From contig NZ_CP072600.1 of NCBI RefSeq assembly GCF_019891175.1, positions 5,952,001 through 6,016,000 of the forward strand: 64,000 nt of DNA, in the 5' to 3' direction. The notes beneath the pieces were generated by a model, which was given only the letters and a program-made list of their open reading frames with translations, searched no databases and had not been told where the DNA came from. The stretch is from Leptothermofonsia sichuanensis E412. Lineage in GTDB: Bacteria; Cyanobacteriota; Cyanobacteriia; Leptolyngbyales; Leptolyngbyaceae. Both the position numbers and the translations under genes were made by a program. Positions 1 to 7,693 of this stretch are shown in pieces (within the stretch, counting starts at the first letter, position 1; every line of letters starts with the position of its first letter).

Positions 1-235
1 TAATCAAAATCACCGTTCGCATATCAGCATCCTCGATCGCCAACTGATCTGGCGATTTAACCGTCACCGCTTGTTCGGGGCTACCCAAATTACGGGCTAA
101 CACGATCGGCGTTTGGGGCGATCTCCATTGCAACAACAGTTCCTTTGCTTTTTCCAGTTGCTAGGCATGTTGTTTAGAAACGGGAGTGTAAAAGGTGATC
201 GCAAGGATTACTTGGCAAACTGTACACTGAGCCAT
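1..235 (-). pseudogene. cobJ: cobJ remnant (precorrin-3B C17-methyltransferase, C-terminal part)
   Basis: The minus-strand frame ending at the left edge reads VSKQHA, a TAG stop at 161-163, then QLEKAKELLLQWRSPQTP, IVLARNLGSPEQAVTV and DMRTVILI. This is the typical C-terminal part of the cobalamin-pathway methyltransferase CobJ/CbiH. In intact homologues a Trp usually stands where the TAG lies, so a TGG to TAG change is likely. Upstream of the Met at about 235 there is no recognisable methyltransferase sequence, so the 5' part is missing. I infer a dead fragment at the edge of an IS-rich island. The remainder lies left of the window. Confidence 0.6.
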
Positions 236-272
236 CCGACTACCTGTTTTGCTGGTTAAGCATCCTAGCTTT

Positions 273-322
273 TTTTTAGGGAATAAACTTTACCAAAAAT
301 CAAGAGTTTTGTTCCCTAAGTT
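273..322. repeat. Imperfect inverted repeat
   Basis: TTAGGGAATAAACT and AGTTTTGTTCCCTAA face each other across about 16 bases. The arms pair with one mismatch and one bulge. It lies between the cobJ remnant and the 374 gene, and could be a small mobile-element relic or a transcription hairpin. Confidence 0.4.
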
Positions 323-373
323 AACCTTAGAGCTATCGCTCCAACGCTTTCAGACGTTTAATCTCTGAGCGAT

Positions 374-814
374 ATGGAGCATTATCTTAACTTCAACCTG
401 GTTGGTGAACCCCAACGCTTTCATGTGAGTCTCCCTTGGAGCAATCTCCATACCATCAATTTCAACGCCGTTGACGCGCATCTGAAAAGTGTGGTGCCAG
501 AAGCAATCTACGATCGTACCCGCAAACTTAAACCCAGCGAGTATACCCCCGAACTCGAAAGTATCGACTTTCATCATTGGCTCCGGCAAGCGCAAACCAA
601 TACAGGCACTGCCATGAACCCATATCAACAAGAACTCACCAAGTTGGTTGGTGGTCAGGTTCATCATGCTGGACTCACTCAGGATGGCTACCCTTACCTG
701 ATTGTGAGGCAACCAGCTTCAGAGATGTTCTTTTATGTAATCGCCCAGGCAAATCCAGAGGGCACCAGTATTGGGTTCCTGCACATCACCGAGCGATCAG
801 GAAACATCACCTGA
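374..814 (+). CDS. Hypothetical protein, 146 aa, upstream of PAPS-reductase-like gene
   Basis: An open frame starting ATG with residues MEHYLNFNLVGEPQRF. I do not recognise the family. There is no signal peptide or membrane segment; it looks like a soluble alpha/beta protein. If the IS copy at 851-2015 is removed, the stop lies about 40 bases from the ribosome-binding site of the gene at 2057, so both were probably one transcription unit before the insertion. An antisense frame (350-712) overlaps it and is less likely to be real. Its possible link with the RAMP fragment further right is inference from position only. Confidence 0.55.
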   Translation: MEHYLNFNLVGEPQRFHVSLPWSNLHTINFNAVDAHLKSVVPEAIYDRTRKLKPSEYTPELESIDFHHWLRQAQTNTGTAMNPYQQELTKLVGGQVHHAGLTQDGYPYLIVRQPASEMFFYVIAQANPEGTSIGFLHITERSGNIT

Positions 815-841
815 GAATATCAAAATCCTTTCCTACGAACT

Positions 842-850
842 CCTTCAGAC
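842..850. repeat. Target-site duplication, left copy (CCTTCAGAC)
   Basis: The nonamer CCTTCAGAC at 842-850 is repeated at 2016-2024, directly flanking the first IS copy. Nine bases fits the duplication length known for IS4-type elements. It proves an independent insertion of this copy. Confidence 0.85.
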
Positions 851-2015
851 CTCAGTACAGGACAAAACTTGTCAATTGAGGCACACAGAGGGTTGAAAAC
901 TTAGGCGGGAAGGGGTTTCCTAGGAATAACAACAAACCAACGAGACCCCCATGCAACAGATTACCGAATTTCGCCAAGTTTTGCAGCCCCTCCTCGGTTG
1001 GCATGGTGCGCGGCTGGCATTTGTGGCTCAATTTCTGATCGCCCTGCTACGAACCCGTACGGTGAATCTGAGCGAATTGGCTGCTAGCTTTTGTGGTTCC
1101 GCCCAAATTCCGTCGAACTACAAGCGTCTCCAGCGCTTCTTTAGCGACTTTGATCTCGATTATGCGGCGATTGCCCGTGCCGTGGTCTGCCTGATGGGGA
1201 TCCCGCAGCCTTGGGTGCTCGCCATAGACCGCACCGAATGGAGCTTTGGCGGTAGCGTTTTCAACATTCTCACCCTGGGCATTTGCCATCAGGGTATTTC
1301 CTTTCCGGTGGTGTTTCTGATGCTGGACAACCGCGGCAATTCCAACACCCAAGAGCGCATCGATTTGCTCAACGAATTCTTCACGATTTTTGGCGAGGAT
1401 GTCCGCCTGCGGTGCCTGACGAGCGACCGCGAATTTGTTGGGCGGGAGTGGATTGGCTATTTGCTCGAAGATGAGCCAATCCCGTTTCGGGGGCGGATTC
1501 GCGAAACTGAAACGCTCAGTGATGGCAGCAAAGCCCTGAATGGCCGCGTCCTCTTTGCCGATCTCAAAGCGGGTGAAACCAAGATTTTACGCAAACGCCG
1601 TCAAGTGTGGGGACATTGGGTGTATGTCGTTGGTCTGCGGCTTGACACCCAGGAATTACTGATTTTGGTCACCAACCATTCACCCCATTCAGCCCTCAAA
1701 GATTACGCCCTGCGGTGGAATTTAGAAACCCTGTTCGGTGCGTTCAAAACTCGGGGCTTCTGCCTCGAAGCGACCCATTTTATTGATGACTACCGAGTCC
1801 GCAAGCTCTTTGCGCTCCTCACATTGGCGTTATGTTGGGTGATGCGAACGGGGGTGTGGCGGCAGGCGCACAAAACGATTCAACTCAAGTCCCATGGGCG
1901 CAAAGCCCAGAGTCTATTCCGATATGGCTTAGATTACTTGCACAACCTACTCGTTAATCTTGACCATAAATTAGATGAGTTCTTGGACAATCTCAAACTT
2001 TTGTCCTGTACTTAG
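851..2015 (+). mobile_element. IS4-family-like insertion sequence, copy 1 (1165 bp)
   Basis: The ends are CTCAGTACAGGACAAAAC at left and, read inward from the right, CTAAGTACAGGACAAAAG, an imperfect terminal inverted repeat of about 18 bases. The right end includes the transposase stop codon. A 9-bp duplication flanks it. It carries one transposase gene and is matched in inverse orientation by 2797-3961, with identical translated products. Confidence 0.9.
951..2015 (+). CDS. IS4-family-like DDE transposase, copy 1
   Basis: A 354-residue transposase that cuts and joins the element ends. Candidate DDE residues are the Asp in LAIDRTEW (about residue 94), the Asp in CLTSDREFVG (about 160), and the Glu in RWNLETLFGAFKTRGF (about 259). 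The last fits the Y-(2)-R-(3)-E-(6)-K style signature of IS4-type enzymes. There is no frameshift, so it is probably active. The protein is identical to that at 2797-3861, pointing to recent movement or gene conversion. Confidence 0.9.
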   Translation: MQQITEFRQVLQPLLGWHGARLAFVAQFLIALLRTRTVNLSELAASFCGSAQIPSNYKRLQRFFSDFDLDYAAIARAVVCLMGIPQPWVLAIDRTEWSFGGSVFNILTLGICHQGISFPVVFLMLDNRGNSNTQERIDLLNEFFTIFGEDVRLRCLTSDREFVGREWIGYLLEDEPIPFRGRIRETETLSDGSKALNGRVLFADLKAGETKILRKRRQVWGHWVYVVGLRLDTQELLILVTNHSPHSALKDYALRWNLETLFGAFKTRGFCLEATHFIDDYRVRKLFALLTLALCWVMRTGVWRQAHKTIQLKSHGRKAQSLFRYGLDYLHNLLVNLDHKLDEFLDNLKLLSCT

Positions 2016-2024
2016 CCTTCAGAC
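2016..2024. repeat. Target-site duplication, right copy (CCTTCAGAC)
   Basis: Right partner of the 842-850 nonamer, immediately after the IS end. Removing the IS and one copy restores a continuous spacer leading to the ribosome-binding site CTGGAGG of the next gene. Confidence 0.85.
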
Positions 2025-2056
2025 ACTAAACTGGAGGATTTTTTTATTTCTACGCT

Positions 2057-2800
2057 ATGACTCCTCAATTGCATCTCCTCAATTGGGGGATGGGAGTTGA
2101 GAGCACAGCCATCCTGGTGCGTTGGCTGCGGTCGCCGCAATCCCGTCCCTTCGATCGCTTCCAAAATCTGATCGTGCTGAGCGCGCAAACTGGCGATGAA
2201 ATGGATGAAACCAAATACCTTTGTGAAACTCATCTCTTCCCACTAATGCGGGAGTACAGGGCTCGATTGGTGCAAGTTGCCAAAGCCTCTGCCAGTAAAC
2301 TGGATGGCTACATCATTCTCAGTGACACTCAGCAGCCCTACGAACTGCACACCGAAGGATACTTTCCCCTCAGCCGTGATCTGCTTCAGTCTGGAACCGT
2401 CCCTCGATTAGGGCGACCTCACATCTGTGCTCAACGTTGGAAAGGGGAAGTGCTTGATGCCTGGATCTCAGATCACATTACAGAAGCCTTTGGTCCCTAT
2501 TTAGGTTACAACGCGGATGAAACACAACGGGCAGGTAAAGCCGATGGCTACACTTGTCAGGGGCACCCGTTTCTCTACCCGCTCATCGAGTGGGGATGGA
2601 CACGGGATGATTGCATTGAATATCTCTATCGTACTCTGGGAATACTTTGGAGAAAATCTGCCTGTAGCTATTGCCCATTTCAGCAAAAACAAGCTGCGAT
2701 CTCCCGCTACAATCGTGACCCGAAAGCCGCAGGGTTCACACTGCTGATGGAGCTAAACGCTCTGGCATTCAATCCCAGAATGCATCTATTTTCATCCTAA
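2057..2800 (+). pseudogene. PAPS-reductase-like (PP-loop) protein, 3' end cut by IS
   Basis: 247 residues. NWGMGVESTAILVRWL near the N-terminus resembles the ATP-pyrophosphatase (PP) loop of the PAPS reductase/CysH/DndC superfamily. SACSYCPF near residue 216 is a Cys pair seen in many such proteins outside assimilatory sulfate reduction. The stop codon TAA (2798-2800) lies inside the second IS copy, and the protein breaks off after PRMHLFSS, so the true C-terminus is lost. CTGGAGG at about 2031 is a good ribosome-binding site. PP-loop proteins of this kind occur near DNA-modification and some CRISPR loci; which role applies here is not shown. Confidence 0.65.
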
Positions 2801-3861
2801 GTACAGGACAAAAGTTTGAGATTGTCCAAGAACTCATCTAATTTATGGTCAAGATTAACGAGTAGGTTGTGCAAGTAATCTAAGCCATATCGGAATAGAC
2901 TCTGGGCTTTGCGCCCATGGGACTTGAGTTGAATCGTTTTGTGCGCCTGCCGCCACACCCCCGTTCGCATCACCCAACATAACGCCAATGTGAGGAGCGC
3001 AAAGAGCTTGCGGACTCGGTAGTCATCAATAAAATGGGTCGCTTCGAGGCAGAAGCCCCGAGTTTTGAACGCACCGAACAGGGTTTCTAAATTCCACCGC
3101 AGGGCGTAATCTTTGAGGGCTGAATGGGGTGAATGGTTGGTGACCAAAATCAGTAATTCCTGGGTGTCAAGCCGCAGACCAACGACATACACCCAATGTC
3201 CCCACACTTGACGGCGTTTGCGTAAAATCTTGGTTTCACCCGCTTTGAGATCGGCAAAGAGGACGCGGCCATTCAGGGCTTTGCTGCCATCACTGAGCGT
3301 TTCAGTTTCGCGAATCCGCCCCCGAAACGGGATTGGCTCATCTTCGAGCAAATAGCCAATCCACTCCCGCCCAACAAATTCGCGGTCGCTCGTCAGGCAC
3401 CGCAGGCGGACATCCTCGCCAAAAATCGTGAAGAATTCGTTGAGCAAATCGATGCGCTCTTGGGTGTTGGAATTGCCGCGGTTGTCCAGCATCAGAAACA
3501 CCACCGGAAAGGAAATACCCTGATGGCAAATGCCCAGGGTGAGAATGTTGAAAACGCTACCGCCAAAGCTCCATTCGGTGCGGTCTATGGCGAGCACCCA
3601 AGGCTGCGGGATCCCCATCAGGCAGACCACGGCACGGGCAATCGCCGCATAATCGAGATCAAAGTCGCTAAAGAAGCGCTGGAGACGCTTGTAGTTCGAC
3701 GGAATTTGGGCGGAACCACAAAAGCTAGCAGCCAATTCGCTCAGATTCACCGTACGGGTTCGTAGCAGGGCGATCAGAAATTGAGCCACAAATGCCAGCC
3801 GCGCACCATGCCAACCGAGGAGGGGCTGCAAAACTTGGCGAAATTCGGTAATCTGTTGCAT
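2797..3861 (-). CDS. IS4-family-like DDE transposase, copy 2
   Basis: 354 residues, identical in sequence to the 951-2015 product, with the same candidate DDE residues (LAIDRTEW, LTSDREF, WNLETLFGAF). The start ATG follows the same roughly 100-base leader as in copy 1. Intact and presumably functional. Confidence 0.9.
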   Translation of the reverse strand: MQQITEFRQVLQPLLGWHGARLAFVAQFLIALLRTRTVNLSELAASFCGSAQIPSNYKRLQRFFSDFDLDYAAIARAVVCLMGIPQPWVLAIDRTEWSFGGSVFNILTLGICHQGISFPVVFLMLDNRGNSNTQERIDLLNEFFTIFGEDVRLRCLTSDREFVGREWIGYLLEDEPIPFRGRIRETETLSDGSKALNGRVLFADLKAGETKILRKRRQVWGHWVYVVGLRLDTQELLILVTNHSPHSALKDYALRWNLETLFGAFKTRGFCLEATHFIDDYRVRKLFALLTLALCWVMRTGVWRQAHKTIQLKSHGRKAQSLFRYGLDYLHNLLVNLDHKLDEFLDNLKLLSCT

Positions 3862-3961
3862 GGGGGTTTCGTTGGTTTGTTGTTATTCCTAGGAAACCCC
3901 TTCCCGCCTAAGTTTTCAACCCTCTGTGTGCCTCAATTGACAAGTTTTGTCCTGTACTGAG
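2797..3961 (-). mobile_element. IS4-family-like insertion sequence, copy 2 (1165 bp, inverted)
   Basis: Same length, ends and transposase as copy 1 but in opposite orientation. Flanks are TTTTCATC on the left and ATCCGCAAC on the right, with no 9-bp duplication. Both flanks are interrupted genes of different kinds. I infer that this copy marks a deletion or recombination junction rather than a simple insertion. Confidence 0.9.
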
Positions 3962-4479
3962 ATCCGCAACAGGCAGCGGATGAGGGCTTGCTGCATGAGG
4001 TGGAGTTTATTTCACCCCGCACGCTGGACAGTGGTGAGCAGGTTTATCTGGTAGGTTATGTCTTTGAAAAACAAGGCTGTAGCCTAAATTGGCGAGGGGC
4101 ACTGTGCCAGTTACAGATGGGTGGTGAGCGGGGCTATGGCTGGGGGGATGTGATTCCTGAAGAGAAGGAAGAACTCAAGCCGCTTGAACCAAAGGAACTC
4201 TTTAAGGGGAAAGCGACATTTGAAGGAACTGAGGATAGACCAATAATTCAACCAACGGAACAACTTTTGGCCCATACTGTAACGACCAATGTTGCTGCCC
4301 AGGGAGAAATTGAGCCGATGGTGGGGCGAGAGTGGCGATCGCACAATCCAACCAATCGCTATGCCGGCCAGCATGTTGAGAAATGGGTTGATGACCTCTG
4401 CTGGGTTCCGGGGAGTGTCATTGAGCGATCGCATTCCTTCAAAATTGACACCTTTGGTATCTGGCATGTTCAGGGGTAG
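3962..4479 (+). pseudogene. 3' fragment of a RAMP-like (type III CRISPR-associated-like) gene
   Basis: The frame is open from the IS end (DPQQAADEGLLHEVEF) to the stop at 4477-4479, about 172 residues. It holds ALCQLQMGGERGYGWGDV, matching the glycine-rich GGERRYGxG loop of RAMP proteins such as Csx10/Csm4 types, and later EPMVGREW and YAGQHVEKWVDDLCWVPG. The 5' part is missing because the IS copy sits directly against it. A TTG at 3988 could serve as a start but the upstream frame is also protein-like. Assignment to RAMP rests mainly on the Gly-rich loop. No Cas10, Cas6 or CRISPR array lies in the window. Confidence 0.5.
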
Positions 4480-4527
4480 TGATGTTCATAGTTGAATGTC
4501 ACTGAATTAAGCCAAATAAGCCTGCTC

Positions 4528-4559
4528 AGATCTCCAACTTCTTCGAGAAGTGGAGATCT
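4528..4559. repeat. Dispersed palindrome AGATCTCC...GGAGATCT, copy 1
   Basis: AGATCTCCAACTTCTTC followed by GAGAAGTGGAGATCT forms a near-perfect hairpin with one base missing from the right arm. Two further copies are at 55179-55211 and 60812-60844. It may end transcription of the RAMP fragment from the left and of the TauE gene from the right. Confidence 0.75.
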
Positions 4560-4673
4560 TTAATCCCTTATGTCAGTGCCATTGGTTCATAGTTCCCCAG
4601 GATCAGCCGTTGGCGATGGCGAAGCGTCTCCAGGCGCAATTAAATTTGCCTCACCTTTGGCCCTACCTATGAA

Positions 4674-5453
4674 CTATTTGTGCATCGCCAGTTTTAATGC
4701 CGACAGTAGCAAAATCATACCCAGGATCAGGTACAACAAAGAACTTGATACATATCGCAAAAGATTACTGCCGATAAACGCCCCCAGGATTGACCCTAAA
4801 GCCATGGAAGCAATGAAACCTTGCTGAGATTTCATCTCCTTGAGTTTTTTCTGGCTTCTATACTTGAAGAGGCCCATCAAAATAGTAGGTATAGAAATAG
4901 CAAGGCTCAAACTACCGGCTAGCTTAATGTCAATAGCAAACAACAGAATAACTGTGGGGATGATCAATTCTCCACCAGCAACCCCCAACATACTGCTGAA
5001 TACGCCAATAACGATACCAGCCAGGAACCCGAAGCTGACTTGCAGAAGGGTCGGCAGTTGCAGGCTGCCAAGACTGAAGATTAAGTCATGGCCCAGAAGC
5101 ACAATGCTCAAGAAAATCAAGAATAGGACAACAACGCGATTCAAAGCACGGGCGTTGATGCGAGTGGCATAGTGCACGCCCCCATAGGAACCCAGTAAAG
5201 AACCGGCCAGAATATTGACAATGACAGGCCAGTGAATAGCAATATTCTCCAACCCAACGATGCCGCTGCGAAATATAAACGAAAAGGTGACGGTTACCAG
5301 ACTCACGATCAGATTAATCATGATGGCCTGTAGAGTTTGGTAGTGGAAGACGCTCACGAGAACCGGTAAACGAAACTCTGCACCGCCCAAACCAATTAAT
5401 CCACCCAGCACAGCAACCAGCCCACCCCAAACAAACGCCCACAGATTTCGCAT
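4674..5453 (-). CDS. TauE/SafE-family membrane permease
   Basis: A 259-residue integral membrane protein with about eight hydrophobic segments. The N-terminus LWAFVWGGLVAVLGGLIGLG, the repeated half near residue 150 (AGIVIGVFSSMLGVAGGELI) and the C-terminal LYLILGMILLLSALKL fit the two-repeat TauE/SafE (formerly DUF81) family of sulfite/organosulfonate or other anion exporters. ATG at 5453 is preferred over the TTG at 5477 because GAGAGG lies just upstream. It is next to the molybdate genes in the same direction as mop; an oxyanion substrate is possible but not shown. Confidence 0.8.
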   Translation of the reverse strand: MRNLWAFVWGGLVAVLGGLIGLGGAEFRLPVLVSVFHYQTLQAIMINLIVSLVTVTFSFIFRSGIVGLENIAIHWPVIVNILAGSLLGSYGGVHYATRINARALNRVVVLFLIFLSIVLLGHDLIFSLGSLQLPTLLQVSFGFLAGIVIGVFSSMLGVAGGELIIPTVILLFAIDIKLAGSLSLAISIPTILMGLFKYRSQKKLKEMKSQQGFIASMALGSILGAFIGSNLLRYVSSSLLYLILGMILLLSALKLAMHK

Positions 5454-5539
5454 TTGGACCTCTCTAAAATTAGTCAAGGGAGAGACGAAGCCCGGCTCGC
5501 CGTCCCCCTTTTCATTCCATCTGACAGTCCAATTCCTTG

Positions 5540-5749
5540 CTAATCCGTTGCAATCATGACATCGGAGGATTTGATCACGGCATAGACAGTTTTTCCCTCT
5601 GTTAGACCTAACTTTTCTGCAGAAGCTTTGGTAATTACAGCCGTGATTTCCACACCGGGAGACACTTCTACCGTTACTTCCGCGTTGATCGCTCCAAGAG
5701 CGATCGCTTTTACACTCCCTTTGAGCGCATTCCGAGCACTAATTTCCAT
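5540..5749 (-). CDS. mop: Molbindin, single Mop domain
   Basis: 69 residues: MEISARNALKGSVKAIALG, then INAEVTVEVSPGVEITAVIT, and TVYAVIKSSDVMIATD at the end. This is a complete Mop/TOBE oxyanion-binding domain, as found in cytoplasmic molybdate-storage molbindins. The upstream in-frame extension to 5827 has no domain character, so ATG 5749 is chosen. It is divergent from modA with about 210 bases between them, which fits shared control of molybdate uptake and storage. Confidence 0.85.
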   Translation of the reverse strand: MEISARNALKGSVKAIALGAINAEVTVEVSPGVEITAVITKASAEKLGLTEGKTVYAVIKSSDVMIATD

Positions 5750-5900
5750 AATGTTTAACCTGTTTTGGGGTTGGACTGAAGCAGAGCAAAGCAAATGTTT
5801 GAAGTTCCAGAACCGCTCTCCGCACAAACTATCTCACTGCAAGATCTCACTACAAGAGATTTCAACTCTGCTAATTGAGCTACAAATTTAATGCCGATAT

Positions 5901-5942
5901 ATTGGCACCATGTTAATAATACTTGCATAAGCAGGTGCCAAT
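5901..5942. promoter_or_regulatory. Inverted repeat between mop and modA, candidate operator
   Basis: ATTGGCACC (5901-5909) and GGTGCCAAT (5934-5942) are perfect 9-base inverted arms separated by 24 A/T-rich bases. The second arm is 19 bases before the modA ATG. It lies in the divergent mop/modA promoter region, so it could bind a dimeric regulator or form an RNA hairpin in the modA leader. No ModE-type regulator is present in the window. Confidence 0.5.
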
Positions 5943-5961
5943 CGAGTAATGTGAGCAAACC

Positions 5962-6783
5962 ATGAAAAAGTATCGCTGGGTTTTGTTTGCGTTGGTGGGG
6001 CTGCTGATGGCTTGTGGAGCAACCCCAACTCAGAGGTCTTCGACATCAGGAACTTCGCCCACTCCAAAAACAGAACCCATTACTTTGACAGTTTCGGCTG
6101 CTGCCGACCTGAACTATGTCTTTCCAGAGATCGGCAAACGATGGGAACAGGAAACCGGTAATAAAGTGACCTTTAACCTGGGTTCAACCGGACAACTGGC
6201 TCAACAAATTGAGCGGGGTGCGCCTGTAGATTTGTTCGCTGCCGCCAATAGGAAATTTGTGGAGGAGTTGGACAGGCACGGATTGGTGTTTTCAGAGACA
6301 AAAGAGTTGTATGGTGTCGGACGACTGACCCTCTGGCAACGGGAAGACAGCCCTCTTGAGATCAGGGACATTAAGGACCTTACCAGCCCAGAGGTGAAGC
6401 GAGTGGCGATCGCCAATCCCGATCATGCTCCCTATGGCGTTGCCGCACGGGAGGCTTTGCAATCGGCAGGGATTTGGGACGAATTACAACCCAAACTCAT
6501 TCTGGGAGAAAACATCAAGCAAACCCAGCAATATGCCGAAACCGGGAATGTGGATGTGGCGATCGCTGCCCTTTCCATCAGCGTAGGAAAGCCAGGGAAA
6601 TGGGTATTAGTGCCCGAAAACCTGCACAAACCTCTGGAGCAGATGCTGGTTGTGCCTAAAAATGCACCTCACCCCGAAGCCGCGAAACAGTTTGCCGCAT
6701 TTATCAATGGCGAGAGGGGGAGACCCCTGATGCGGAAGTATGGATTTGTGCTGCCCGGCGAGACTCTTGCTGTAGGCAAATAG
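5962..6783 (+). CDS. modA: Molybdate ABC transporter substrate-binding lipoprotein
   Basis: 273 residues. The N-terminus has a lipoprotein signal (GLLMACGATPT, Cys about 19), then a linker and LTVSAAADLNYVFPEIGKRW. KVTFNLGSTGQLAQQIERGA and VDLFAAANRKFVEEL carry the Ser-containing oxyanion contacts of ModA. YGVAAREALQSAGIW and NVDVAIAALSIS complete the type II binding-protein fold. Upstream of modB and modC in the same direction; together they import molybdate (or tungstate) for molybdenum-cofactor enzymes such as nitrate reductase. Confidence 0.93.
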   Translation: MKKYRWVLFALVGLLMACGATPTQRSSTSGTSPTPKTEPITLTVSAAADLNYVFPEIGKRWEQETGNKVTFNLGSTGQLAQQIERGAPVDLFAAANRKFVEELDRHGLVFSETKELYGVGRLTLWQREDSPLEIRDIKDLTSPEVKRVAIANPDHAPYGVAAREALQSAGIWDELQPKLILGENIKQTQQYAETGNVDVAIAALSISVGKPGKWVLVPENLHKPLEQMLVVPKNAPHPEAAKQFAAFINGERGRPLMRKYGFVLPGETLAVGK

Positions 6784-6865
6784 GGGGGCCAGTTCATGAG
6801 TTTGCCCACAGACAGGATATTAAGACTTGCCCGCATCGTTGATTGATTCATCTTGAGAAGTCCAT

Positions 6866-7654
6866 ATGCCTATGATTTGGGAACCTGCAATGTTGTCGCT
6901 ACAGGTCACCCTTGTAGCGAGTGTATTGATTTTGGGGTTGGGGCTGGGGTTGGGGATCTGGCTGGCAAGGACACACTTTCCAGGGCAAATTTTTGTTTCT
7001 ACCCTGCTCAATTTGCCGTTAGTCTTACCGCCCAGTGTCGTAGGTTATTTTCTATTACTGGCCCTGGGGCGGGGCAGTCCGATCAAGGAATGGCTGGGGA
7101 TTGATCTGTTGTTCACCTGGCAGGCGGGGGCGATCGCCTCTGCGGTGGTGGCCTTACCCCTCATGGTAGAGTCAACCAGAGCAGCCATTGCCAGCATCAA
7201 TCCCGAATTGGAAGCGGCGGCCCGCACCCTTGGCTCATCTGAGCTGGAAGTCCTCTGGCGAATTACGATACCCGTTGCCCAGCGCGGCATTCTGGCAGGG
7301 TTTGGCTTAAGCGTGGCCAGAGGGCTGGGGGAATTTGGCGCAACCTTAATGGTGGCAGGCAGTATTCCTGGACGCACGCAAACTCTGCCCTTAGCTATCT
7401 ACGATGCGGTGCAATCCCAGCGCTATGGACTGGCCAATGGGATGGTGCTGATGATGACGGCGATCGCCTTTGCCCTGTTGTGGTGGGTAAGGCTGTTGGA
7501 AGGGAAAAGGGAACTGGGAACAGGGAACAGAAGAAAGGGGCAACGCCAACAGAAACGGGGAACCAGGAAGAGCGACGTGATCGCTGACATTACAGACCAT
7601 CCAGATGTTTCAAGATTTGCGCCACTCGATACAGTTCATTGCGATCGGTCGTAG
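6866..7654 (+). CDS. modB: Molybdate ABC transporter permease
   Basis: 262 residues. About five membrane segments in the first 215, and the EAA-type loop LEAAARTLGSSELEVLWRIT followed by RGLGEFGATLMVAGS, the permease signature that docks onto ModC. The last roughly 45 residues after LLEGKRELGTGN are hydrophilic and come from a repeat-like GGGAACAGGGAAC stretch, so the natural C-terminus probably ended near residue 215 and was extended by repeat insertion. Follows modA by about 80 bases and precedes modC by about 40. Confidence 0.92.
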   Translation: MPMIWEPAMLSLQVTLVASVLILGLGLGLGIWLARTHFPGQIFVSTLLNLPLVLPPSVVGYFLLLALGRGSPIKEWLGIDLLFTWQAGAIASAVVALPLMVESTRAAIASINPELEAAARTLGSSELEVLWRITIPVAQRGILAGFGLSVARGLGEFGATLMVAGSIPGRTQTLPLAIYDAVQSQRYGLANGMVLMMTAIAFALLWWVRLLEGKRELGTGNRRKGQRQQKRGTRKSDVIADITDHPDVSRFAPLDTVHCDRS

Positions 7655-7693
7655 TGAATGTAACTCCTCCACCCCTTCACGCACTCCCTAATC

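Noticed and set aside
350-712. Minus-strand frame opposite the 374-814 gene
   Set aside because: It has no ribosome-binding site or recognisable protein character, and the plus-strand frame fits better as a gene ahead of the PP-loop gene.
842-3969. Composite transposon carrying the PP-loop gene
   Set aside because: The first IS has its own 9-bp duplication and the outer flanks do not match, so the two copies did not move together as one unit here.
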